Source: Callipepla californica brunnescens
Lineage: Eukaryota > Chordata > Aves > Galliformes > Odontophoridae
NCBI GenBank assembly: GCA_023055505.1
Contig: JALIRH010000050.1
Location: 124,001 to 188,000, forward strand
DNA: 64,000 nucleotides
Direction: 5' to 3'
In this document: positions 24,442-36,557 of the stretch, piece by piece
Numbering within the stretch: the stretch's first letter is position 1
Layout: each line of letters starts with the position of its first letter
Program-made: the position numbers and the translations under genes
The notes under the pieces: model-generated
Told to the model about the DNA's origin: nothing
Database searches by the model: none
What the model saw: only the letters and a program-made list of their open reading frames with translations

Positions 24442-27400
24442 ATCTATGTGCTTTTTTCAGCTGCACTTTTTGGTATTGAGTACCAATCAATGTTTATGGC
24501 CAGTGTTGTATGATTAATGTTGCTTTAGTCTACAGAAATTTAACCTCTCTTGGATTTGCAAGTCCTCAAAAAATCTAAACTGTAATGCCTGTTGACAATC
24601 CCAGACAGATTTGGATCTCATTAAAATAGAAGATGGAATGGTCTGGTATGTGGGTGTCTTATTTAAGCGTGAGGGAAACTGGAATAATTCTGAGCAAGGC
24701 TTAGCCATTTTAAAAGTAAAAGCGAAATATATACTTTAAGTAGCTTTATTGTAGGAACTCTCACCTGCATTTTGAGCCAGATGTGTCAGTATTTCAGATC
24801 CAGAAAATATCCTTCTTCAGGTTGACGTATTCCCGAGCACTTAGAACAGAAATTAAGTTGCATCATTTCCTGAATCTAGGGCAGGGAAAATTGAAATATG
24901 TTGCTGCAGTTTCTGTTATGCTGGAACAGTGAACGGTGTAAACACCCACAATACAGATGCCAATTTCCTTTTCCTAAAAACTTTTAAAATATAGCAAATT
25001 AGTGGAGTTAATTCAACAAAACGGACAGTTTTATCATGATGTAAAGTACATTCAAGGTACAACAAAATATTACACAAACAACTGCAAATAGAGTAGGTTT
25101 CCCTGATTCTCTGGACTATTTATTGATAAACTGTTGATTACTAACATTCAAGTTAACAGGCGTTATTAATTCAGTATTATATGTGCTGCGTTGGCTAAAG
25201 GTCTCAATCAGCTGGATAACAATATGTATTGAATATATTCACGTTCAAAGTTAAACTTATTTGCTGAAGACAATCATCATTTGTAAAGCACTGGCAAGCC
25301 AAACATGTCAGTTACAAAGGAGGTAAAGCCCTAGATGCTTCGGGTTAAGAAGGGCCACCAAAGGTTGTTATTGTTGCACACTGATGCGCAACAGTTGCAA
25401 GTTGCCAGACATCTTTTGTTGCTCCTTAGCCACAGCATGAGAGAGTAGGAAGAGCATTCTGCCTCATTTTACATAGACACAAAAGGTCAATTAATTACTG
25501 TGAAAGTCCAGCCCAGGAGACAGTTTTATGCATTAACACCGAAATAACAGCAACAGAGTAAGATCATAGAAAACTCAGACTTAATTTGCAGCTGAGTTCC
25601 TTGGATGCCTTGGAAATGGGGAAGGCATCCGGTGTAATGTGTGGTACCTGCAGCTGATAACAAAAGTGTGACTATTACCATCAGTCACGTCAAGCGTGCT
25701 GTACACAGCTTTCATCACAGATTTATTATGGGAAGTCTCGGTAGCAATTATGCTACCAAAGTAAAGTATTGCTAGACAAATCCACACTTCCTTAATTTCT
25801 TGCACATTTCACAACACTGTGTCCAGTATTCCAAGTGGACATGAATGAGCACAGAGATGCTAAGGAGTCCCTGTTTCCATTGAGTTGCTACTTGGAGAGA
25901 AATTCCTACACAAGAGATTATTTCTATTAGATATAATCTGACACCAAGTGGTATTGATTAAGTAATTCAGTGAAATTATTCTGTTACGAAAGGCATGTTT
26001 TATGGGAATGGCTTCTGAAATTGCAGGCAGTAACTAGCAACTGTTGGATCATGACACTGCATGTATTCAAGACTCTTACTAAATATAATAATAAAAAAAT
26101 AGATTTCATAAGGCTTTCAGTACAACATGGAGATGTATCATTTTTTAGGAAGCTTCTCTCTTTACTCAAATTTATTTAGTTATATACATATCATTACTTG
26201 ACGTGAATTAAGCAATTTCCAACTTGTACAGCTCTAGCTCAGGTAGATGCATGTATATACTTATTTATTTTTGAATGTTTCCCATCCTTTTTCCCCAAAC
26301 TGAAGGGTAACGTCTCTGTGTCTTAAGAGTCAAAGTTCCTAGTCTTGTCTAAAATCATTTGAAATAAAGGTGAAAAACTTTAATAAAGTCATCATCCTGG
26401 CAAGCTGAGCTCCACCGCCTTTTAGTCACTTGTGACAAGTAATAGTGGCAGTGACAAGACATCATCCATCTTTAGATACTGTGGGTTTCCAGCTCTTGCA
26501 ATTCACTGCCATTCAAGTCCCTTTTCTAATGCAAGACCACAGTCACTTAACAACTAATTGGTTGGGTAGTCTGATGAAGCCAAATGTGTTCTGAAATTCC
26601 CAGGTGCATAAAATGGGCTGAAAGCAAATCTCTAGCTTGTACTTTTATTTCAACACTGCCTTAACTAAATCTTTGTTCAGAATAGTTAGGTCAGCTCGAG
26701 GATATCCTTTAGAAAAAGAGGGTTTAGAAGCTAGTTGTAATTTACAGATTAAGTGGTAAAAGACTCATTCCAATTGACACCATTTCTAATTGAACTGAAG
26801 AGTCAGCTATTTGTTTCTATTCCCATTAACTGGCCCTTTGAGTAAAGAAAGATGCTCATGTAAGTCTTAGGTCAAAAAGAAGCTGATTCCATTTATTGTT
26901 TGCTATCAACAACTTTGACATGTAGGAATATGATTAAAATTGAACACAGCATCAGTGTAATTATTATTATTATTTTTTCCCTTCCTGGAATGGTGCTCTG
27001 GGACAAAGTAGAAGCTATAGGAAACCTGCACAGCATGGTGATTCTCAACAGAGCTTTTGTAAATTCTTGGTTAATTGCTTGAAAAAACTGTTTGTCTTCT
27101 TACTAACTTGCAAGAAAGGGGAAGATAAAATGTATTTTCAATACATTTTAGACTTGAATGAGTAGAATTACAGAATGAATAAAAATTAATTTAACAATTT
27201 GCCTCTCTTTCTTATATGCAAAATCTCTCTCCAAACTTGCCCTGCTAAGCCTTTGGTGTCAGATTTGATTAACACAAAGGAAGAGACACGGGCACTGTTC
27301 CTTGCAGCATTTAGGTCAGAGCTGATACTCTCCGGCATGTATCTAGGCCACGTCTAATTAATCCCAGAATACTCCATCGCTGTCGGATTACCTCAGCCAG

Positions 27401-30400
27401 TTTCTCCCACAGAAACCTGGCAGCAAAGATTTTTACCTTAGGTGAGGAATTTCCCTTTTCTGAAGGCAAGAGGGAGGTTTTTTTCATTTTTTATGTAATG
27501 TTTATGAAACATATTATAGAGCCCTTAGGACAGTAAGTATTTAGTAGGGGTGAACACCTTCATTTGAAGTAAGTGGAACATTGCCACTGACTTGAGTTGA
27601 GCCAGGAGTTCACCCCCAAATTTTTTTTGGATAAAGTTTTCTAGCTGTGGCCTTCACTTTTCTAAATTTGACACTGTTAGTCAAAAGAATTCCTTTTTCC
27701 TTTTGTTTCTAAGCCAAATGTGTATACATGGCATTCAGTCAGTTTCTATGACCAGAAAACACAAATCAGGACAATAAGGGTGTCGCAAAGGCCTGTTGCA
27801 GATGAGGAAAGAGGGACAGAGTTGTGTCCGTGCACTTTAAACTCTAGTCCATGGTCTTCTGTGGTCATTACTAGAATCACAAACAGTTTGAATGTACACT
27901 CAGAAGTCTGGGGAAGTGCTCGAGTCAAGATGAGCTCCTCATATGAAGCAGTGGCACCAAGTACATAATTCAGCACTTACCAAATGAAGGAAACACTAGT
28001 GACACATAGAATCATGAATATATCACAACACTAAAAATAGAGCACTAATTAGCAATGCTAAATTGGTATGCAGGGCGCTGAGTGTCAGAAGCAGCACCAA
28101 GGCTGCAGCCTGAGGACAGAGTTGCTGAGACTTCAAATCAGCGTGCCATAAATATGCATTCATTTCATATACAGAAAGTTAGGTGATTTTTTCACATCTG
28201 GTGATACAGTACTAAAAGACAAGACAAAATATTACTTCCAGAACATGAAACGCCTGTTACTGTGTGTCTATTAGTATACTCTTAAAATACCGGACATGAA
28301 AAGCAGGCATTTTTGTAATGGACAGCATATGCCTTTTGACCAGTGTTTTTCCAATTATGTTCTTACAATGTGCTTTACTTACATATGAAATAAATCAGAA
28401 AAAAAAATGCATTTAATACAGTGCTCTTATCAAAATCATCACTTAAATGCTTCTTCTGATACCTTCAGAGTTAAGTAGTAATATACATGTAAATAAGATT
28501 CAGATTTTCACATCCTTGTTTTCCTCTCCTGTGTGGGTTGATTCCTAAAACTGGAAATGCTGTTCATAGGGATTCATAAATGCTCAATATTGGCATACAA
28601 AAAAAAAATAAATCTAGGCTGAAAAATATGCCTCTAGAAGAAGAAGAAAGAAAAAAACACTAAGAAGGAAGTAGTAAAATCAGCATCCATTACCAGTTTT
28701 GCCTGCATTAAGATTTCCCTGCCCTTCAAATGTGTGGTGGTGGGCCAGCTGACTCCTGCGTTAACAAGCCTCACATCTACATACAGAATTTTAGAAGTAA
28801 TCTCATGATTTAGCTTGCATTAAACCCATAGCAGCAGATTTTCTTGCACGTAAGATGCGTGTACTTTAGCAAAGTGCACTTTGATGCATCAGATTCCACA
28901 GAAAGCTGTAGAGGTGCCAAATCCCAGTGCCTTGCACTTAACGCTTTAGGATAATCCCACAGACAGGTGATAAAAGACTGTAGGTAAAAATGCACGCAGG
29001 CTAGTGGGAACAATAATATTTTATGTCTGTGTAAGCAGCCACAATTCACAAAGCATTCTTTCACCAAAGCTCCCTACTGCAGTAGTGGACAGTAGTGTGG
29101 GAAAAAGGGCTCCCATCTGCTTCTGGCTGTAACTTGGACCTGCAGCACATCCTATCAGCCCAACAGCCAGGGGTAGATGGGCACTGGAGAGAGGAGTTAT
29201 CTGAGTGGATTACATGGTCTCTAAACTCAGCGTTAATACACTGTATGCTGCAGAACAGCATAACTTCATTATTCAAGGAGAATAATGATCAAAGGTAGCT
29301 TAAAAATTTCCTACATCTGTGAGTCCAGACTTCAGAATCTGCTAAGGCACAGTCTTCATTGCAATATCTACAGCAGCTAATTAAACATGCAGTTGTTGTT
29401 TTGTAGCCCAGATAGAGATGCATTGTTAAAGGCAGGAGCAATCAATAACTTGCACTCTCTGAAAGAGTAAGCACGTATAACACATGCAAAATGCAAGCAA
29501 TTATCTTAAGAAGAACTTCTACACTGTTTTGAGTGGCTGCACAACTTGAATTGCTGTTGAAAAATTAAAATTGCTCATTGTAAGCCTCTGAGAAATTGCT
29601 GCATCTGATAAGGAAGTCCTCTCTCATCTTATAGAGCTTCTACCAGAGCCTTCTTTTCCTGATACCCTTTTGTTAGCTTTCTTCTTCTTTCTCTATCCAT
29701 AAAAACGATTGGTTTATTTTGTAATATGGGCTCCTCATCAGGCTCCAGTCTATCGGAGAGCCTACCAGGATTTTCAGTTTCCCACTCAGTGAACTGAGTA
29801 CAGTTCAATGATTCTCTACTTTAAACTACCCAAAACAATCTCCATTATGAGGACAAGGGTTTTCCCATACCACAATACATACAGAGGAATAGCAATCACA
29901 TCAGTGTTCATGCTGATTGCATAGACCAAATCTTCAGAGAAAAATCTGGATTGCTCTGATGAGTTTTAATACCAAGGTAGAAAAGATTATGTTTTCATTT
30001 TGACATAATCAAGTCCTGGTGTGCCTTGCTGTTTATTCTAGCTCTGCAGCACTGTCCTACCTTATTTTTTAAATAAGGTTACATTGCTCAGGAAGGATAC
30101 TAAATAGATCTGTCCCGAAATGCTTAGCAGATGCATCTGGCTTCCTTCATTCTTATACAATGTCAGGTTTCAAATTCAATACATGATTTTATATATCCTA
30201 CTGACAGTGCTTATTTTTATGACCATGACGCTCTCAGTGCTTGTCTATTCGACCTCAGCACTGACAGTGCTCCAAACGTGGCATTGGCTGACTGAAGCAA
30301 TGAAAATGAAATAAGAGTAATCTTAGAAATCAGTCTGCTTAATGTTAGGACACAGATTTCTTGTCCCTCTTGTTTTGAAATTTTAGCACGTAAAATGCAA

Positions 30401-33400
30401 AATAAATAAATAAATAAATAAATAAAATCCTAGGGGCTTTGCAGCACAGCCAGGGAGTACAAAGTTTGAATGCTGTCATGCTGACCCATTTCAGCTCTTT
30501 ATTTATCTTCCTTTGCTGCTGTGTATGCTCTCCATTATGTATCTTTACCCTGTGTTTGCTTAGTGTGAGCAGAACAGACTGGTCGAGTCTGTTCCTAAGA
30601 CACCTATAGAATGTTACAGGTGTCCTAATCCTAGAGGTAAGTGAGATCTAAAGCACAGACACACACACCCTACTCATCTTAGACTTCCAATATGCTTATC
30701 TGTAGATAAAAACATCCTGCAAGAGTTTCAAAAGGAGGATCTGCACTAATTAGAGGCAGTGTCTTCTGGATGCCAGAGCTTTCCTCATCACCTCTAAAAT
30801 TTTAATATTTATCTCACCCTCTTTCTTAAAGGGATATGTTTGAAATTCAGCTTCAAACTCGGAACCCATCTCTATAGCAGTAATAATACTGTGTAAGCCA
30901 GGTTTCTTATCAAGTTGCAACTTCCGTTACTGTTATGGCTCTTAATTCTCTAAGGCCCCTTAGGCTGAAATACCTGCTGCTGTTCGGTACCACTGACTGA
31001 ATATTCTGTCTCTGCGCAACATCCTAGTTTTTATGGTTATATTTTAATAAGAATGCTTGGATAAAAGTAGTGATGAAGCTTAAGGTCCACAGGCCAGATG
31101 CTGAATATGTATAAATCCTGCGTCTCCCAAATACATCAAAGAAACGATATTCATTTGTCCCAGGATTTGCTCTCTACTTCCAGTTTTACCAGACTTTTCT
31201 TCAACTAATCTTGCAAATGCCTTAACCACATCCACTTCCGACTGTACCCCTTTCAATCCTTTTCAAATACCTCCTTCTTAACATATAACCCCTCTGTAAT
31301 TCTTCCCTTTTAAATCCTTTTCAATCCTATTTTTTCTTCATTTTTTCCCCTTAAATTAGCTAATTGTTGGAAGCTTTTGTAGCTCTTTGAAATTTTACTT
31401 CTGAATGTGTTGTGGTATGTTGACTCCAAGGCCTGAAGTTTCTAAGCAGCTTTCAGAGTAATGAGATTTGTGTGCACGACTCCCATACACTACTTTGAAG
31501 ATTTACTCTGTAGAGTGAAAATATTTATGAAAAAAAAAAAAATCAGCTTCATTGTTATATTCACTTGTAAACACAGCTCAATGTATGCTTCCTTTACTGT
31601 ATGATTACTCCTTTCTCCTTTAAGATACTTGCTGTACTTGAGGAGCTTGTGAACATACACCCTTAACAAATAACTTTTTAATCTAAGGGTGCATCATCCT
31701 TAGCTGTAGCTGATACACTCAGTGTTTTTTTTCCCCATTTTCTTCCTCTCTGCACTTAGCACTTGCGTGCATAGCATATTTGCATTACACATTCCTCTAA
31801 CTAGAGGCTTTTCTTTCTCTGCATGACCAACATTTCCAGTTATACGTGGCAGTAACTTGTAGATATCTAATGTAAAGTTCAGTGTGATCCAAAGTGCCAT
31901 GCTCACATATCACATTATTCGAATAAGTAGTGCCTAAAACATTAACTAAAACTACCTGGGTTTTGCAGGCTGCCTCAGTTGAGCCAAAGTTCCTGACATT
32001 TCATAGTTTGTTAGGTTTTGTACCATTATGTCATACCAAGACTTTCATGATCTTCTGACAAGTAAATCTACTGAGGGTCTAATTATTGCCTGCAGTATTA
32101 CTGACCTCATAATTTGGTTTTGGTTTGCTAGACCTGCACATGGACAGCTTTGTTCACGTTTCCTTTTGCACTCTAGCACAGGTATACAAGCATGCCACGT
32201 GGCTGTCTGCGCCAAACAAGGTGGATTGCTTGGGTGCTATGGCAGCTGGTCCTCGGCTGTTTGCATTGGCTCAAATAATGCCAGCACTCCTCTGCTCACG
32301 CCTGATGCTGTGTGTACTCTGACTGGGTGCTGCAGCCTGGCCATTTATCTTAAGCCCAAAGGCAGCAGACTTAGACAGGAATCAGGATGCAGTCATTTAT
32401 CTTTCCTTTTTTCCTCCTTCACCTGCTTTCCCAGTCACAACTATACTACCTCTGGTATTGTGCTGGAGAACAAGCATTGTGTGAGGCACATGCTAAAGAA
32501 TTTTCATCCACAAAAAGCACATTATTCCACTGCCTCCTCTATATACAATGTTTTGAACTCAAAGCTTCTGCTTTGTTGGCAGGCTTTGGGTTAACCAGCT
32601 GATTCTGTTAATAATGAGACATATGAAATATAATGATGCTTAATTGGAGAAAAAGAATGTTAAGCAAGCCTCTTTAGTGAAAGGAAGAAGGAAGAAGGAA
32701 AAAAAAAAAAAGGCTGTGCACAGGTTTTCATTTCTAGTCTCAGTTGGTTCCCCCTTTTACCAGGAGCTATAGGATAGTGACTCCACGATGACCCTGTTAT
32801 TACAAAGTTATATATGTGCCTAAGCCATTGTTTGAGTACTGAGGCTTGTGGGTGGGAGCTTCTTGTGCTTCCGCATTGCCCCAGGCTGTGTGAGCATATT
32901 GGCTTCTCCATAACTGAGTTGGCAATAACCACTGATTTAACTGCACCCTAAAGAAAAAATATTAAATTGTTAAGCTGCAGACTTCTTTAAGACTCTGTTA
33001 AGGTTACGGGGATAACAAGAACTCCAGATAGACATGAAAAGCCAGAAGTCAGATAGGAAGACAAAGAATAAAGAAATGTTATGACAGCTGAATATTTCTA
33101 CATGATGGTGTTTTTAACTGCACTGTTATAACTACCTTTTAAAATCCTTTTTAGTAAGTCAGCTTTAACACTAATCTTGTCCTCTACTCATGTAAAAGGA
33201 TGTTTTTATTATTATTTTTCCTTTTTTTTTTTTTTTTTAATGTCCTGTATTCAGTATCATTTGTTTCCTTCCTTGCGCTAGGGGTAAAGAATAAAGGATG
33301 TGGCTGAATTCTCAGTGCAGGCTCCTGTCCAGTATCTTTCACTTTTTCCTCATTAAACACACAGCGGATATGCGTGAGCCTATTTTACTTATTTTGCAGC

Positions 33401-35193
33401 ACAGCAAAGTTACTTGGCATCTTGTCATGGCCTCTTTCAGCAAGGCAAAGGAGGGCAGACCCAAGTCAGGCTTTTGTTCCACAACAGGAGAACACACCAG
33501 GCTGTGCTCGCTGGTGGCCCACACACAGTCAGATTCTGCCTTACATTAAGCACCTTTTGGGGGCGGGGGAATGTTTTTCTTCTCAACATTGTTATCACCA
33601 GATATAGTTTACATAATCTGTAATGGTTGATCCAGGTCTTGAAGGAAGTGCTATCCAAATGCTTTAAACTCTCAAGAGCAAAGTCCTGAAAGCATATACA
33701 ACCCTAAGCATGGATAGGAACATCACAAACTTTACTGCTTTAAAAAGTGTTTCAACCAGAGGATGATCCTTTCTGGATCCAATGACGTTTTTTCCCTTCT
33801 CCCATTCCCACAAATGCAGACAGTCCCAGGAGGCAGAGAGAGCTGCCCGAGGTAATCTCAGACCCAATATTTTGAGCAGCACACCATTTTACACCCGCTC
33901 TGCCGGACACTGGACAGGGAGAGTGCAGAAGATACACAGAAGGAAGACATTTTGGCAACTGAAAATGTAGTCAATCTTTCTACTCTCACTCCACAACCCT
34001 ATCACTCTTTTCTCCCCAGAAACCTGCTGAGAGCTCAAATAGCCCTAAAGTCAATGCTAACACATTAAGAACATAATTCATTAGGTAAACTTGTGAACTT
34101 TGGTTGCTTGCCACTGGCAAACCGTTTCATTGTTTCAGCTTGACTTGGGCCTCATGACTTGGGAAGAAGGCTTTCCAGCCTTCCAAAAGCCCCTGGTGAC
34201 CTTCTCAGGGCTCAGCTGCCTCCTCAGCAGGGAGCACTTCTGTTTCTATGGCAATGGGAGCCCAGGGCCACGCTCCAGACAGAAGATTTGGGAAACAACT
34301 CCTCAAGCATTGCTGCCACAAGCGAGCCTGCAGCTAGGCTGAGCCTTCAGGTTTCACAAGATTTGTCTGTGGCTGGGGTTTCTGCCACGGCATTCTCTGC
34401 TGCAGAGAGCTATATATGTGGTTATGCAGCAAGTTACTGTCTTGTGAATTTGGTAACTCATAGCAGCCAAATGTAGTTTTTTGGCACTCTTGTCCTCTTT
34501 CATACCCTCCAACATTTCTGCTCTACATGGTTCTTAGCAGAGCTGTTTCTTATCCTACCCACTAAGTATACTTAGTCATGTCAGTGCCCCCCCTCAATAC
34601 ATCTCTGCATTTGGTCAGATGTAAACAACAGAAAATCTCCTTTTAACTAATAGAGATTCAACCAACAGACTAGAATGAACAATTAGCACCCCCATAACAA
34701 GAGAAGGAAAACAAACAGGAAAGCAGAAGTATTTTTATACCTCGCAGTCGTAGGGCATTAATTTTTTTTTTCTACTTGAGATCTTAATTTTTAATGCTGT
34801 TGGAGGAAAGCCAGTTTCTGAGTCCTGTTTGCCGTAACATCACGTTTTAAAGAAAAATCAATATGTACTATGATGGTATTTATTTGCACTTTAATTTCCC
34901 TTAATGCCGGATATCAAATGAACAATTCCTCCTTGCTAGCAATAAAGTTTTATGATTTATTCACTTTGTCCCTGCTTTATTGTAATAAAGAATGCTTGTG
35001 AAGGGGCTCTTCAGCACTCAAAACAGGCTTTAAAAAATTGCAGGCTGTAAATGCATTTCCTGTTGTTGTAGCTTTCCTCTCAATATCTGCACCTTTGTTC
35101 TTTGATTTTGCACCAAATCTGGACCATAACCGATTGCAGCCAGCAAAGCCTTAGCACCAGTGATATCTTTTTTCTGTCTCCCTTGAGTTTCAA
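24442..35193. other. Intergenic, largely featureless
   Basis: About 10.7 kb of AT-rich DNA between GALNTL6 and GALNT7. It contains an AAAT microsatellite (30399-30427), a GAAGAA/A-rich purine run (32681-32712) and a T17 tract (33222-33238). A 188-codon plus-strand frame (32028-32594) is Cys/Ser-rich without a recognisable domain. No exon of a known gene was identified. Confidence 0.45.
30399..30427 (+). repeat. (AAAT)n microsatellite
   Basis: About seven tandem AAAT/TAAA units. A simple-sequence repeat in intergenic DNA. Confidence 0.92.
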
Positions 35194-35292
35194 ATGGACC
35201 AAGAAACTACTTCTGAGCTTCCTCCAGCAAGAGAGGCCTCCAAAGCAGAACAAGAGTCTGAATCAAGTGAGCCTTGCTGGGTGAGAAGCTGG
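35194..35292 (+). pseudogene. Short protein-like fragment, identity unknown
   Basis: A 32-codon frame starting MDQETTSELPPAREASKAEQ and ending in TAG looks like acidic, Glu/Ser-rich coding sequence rather than random AT-rich DNA. A neighbouring frame (about 35295-35361) reads EEMEEKAKEALQEEP before a stop. This would fit a frameshifted remnant of a charged protein, perhaps connected with the open stretch 0.7 kb further on. I do not recognise the parent gene, and chance remains possible. Confidence 0.2.
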
Positions 35293-35957
35293 TAGCTGAG
35301 AAACAAAACCGTGGAGGAGATGGAAGAAAAAGCCAAAGAGGCCCTCCAGGAAGAGCCCTGATGCAGGGGCTAAGGAATGAATTGAGTCTTGGATGAAAGA
35401 ACTTGAGGTGGGTTGTAGAGCTCATACTGGGGGCTTGAGGCCTGCACAAGGGACATGCTCCCTCATACACTGAAGCTGTTGGGGGCCTGAAAGGTGCAGG
35501 ACAGAACCAAGCAGGGCCTGCTGTTCCATGAGACATTTCCTCTTGGAATTCCACAGGTTGTTTACTTTTGTTGGGTATCAAATGCTGCTTGCATAAGTAC
35601 ATGTTTGCTTGGCTGTCATGAAAGCAAGAACAAATTTTACCACAGAAAAACTGATTTCACTCTTCAGATAAGCTCAAAAGCAACGTAAGGAATGTTTTAT
35701 GTACTACGGAGAAAATACACCATAATTCAGCAGGAAGTTAAATTTTTATGTTTTTTTTTTTTTAATTATTATTCCAATTTTGATTTTCTTTTTAAGATTA
35801 GAAACATGGATTACAACAAGTTATTTCCTCAGGGTTCATGTTCTTCCTAGGACTATGAAGTCAGGAAATAACTAGCCAAAACTTTATTAACACTGAATGA
35901 AATGAAGTCAGTTGTGAGACTGTGTCTCTTGGCTTTGGTAACACTAGCATGCAATAA
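35293..35957. other. Intergenic segment between two possible pseudogene fragments
   Basis: Non-coding by inspection, with a T-tract near 35751-35763. It may belong to the same decayed retrocopy as its flanks, but no continuous frame links them. Confidence 0.3.
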
Positions 35958-36557
35958 AACAAACAGAATTGGAAAAATAAATGCAGAACTTCGGAGCTGA
36001 ATAGAATGCTTTTAGGCTCCAGCAAATCTGAAGCTGCCACCCATCTGCATCTAGGAACCAATGATTCTGCCAGCCCTCCAAGTACAATGCACCTGTCCAA
36101 ACCCATTGAGGAAAATGTACTGCACTTAACTACTTTCAGTGTGGAGTGCAAGCCTGTGATTCAACACAACAGTGAAGCTCACAACAGTTTCCTACCCTCA
36201 TCCTCCACTAGCTCCATGATGCTGCATGGAAACCAGTCCTCCAGTGACACTATCCAGGAAAGTGTTGCCTTTGAAGACAGCATGAGTGGTAGTGTGTGCT
36301 CAGCTCTACAGACCGCCTGCACAAAGCTAAGCCCAGGTGGTTGCACTGAAGTTTGGCTTTGCTGATTAGGACAGCTGCCAGTGAGTGAGGCAGTATTTGA
36401 TCCTGGTACACAGCTGCTGACACTACCATTAATTAAGCTTAAGGAGAAGTCTATAGTACAGTTGTGGTACCAGGTAAAAAGGTTAGGTTTTCTATCTCAC
36501 TTTAAAGCAGAAAACTTACAAGCTTATACTGTTAAACTTCCCCAGAAAAGTGAATAA
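35958..36557 (+). pseudogene. 200-codon open stretch with one internal stop; possible retrocopy
   Basis: One plus-strand frame is open from 35958 to a TAA at 36555-36557 except for a single TGA at 36363-36365. The first Met is at 36006. The part before the TGA is Ser/Thr-rich (SSSTSSMMLHGNQSSSDTIQ, then ESVAFEDSMSGS). The part after it continues with a balanced composition (LGQLPVSEAVFDPGTQLL, then LKEKSIVQLWYQ). Such length is unusual for this AT-rich region, and the composition is protein-like, suggesting a processed pseudogene or exon remnant. A CAG/GTAAAA donor-like site occurs after WYQ near 36474. I do not recognise the parent protein. Random openness is the alternative. Confidence 0.3.
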
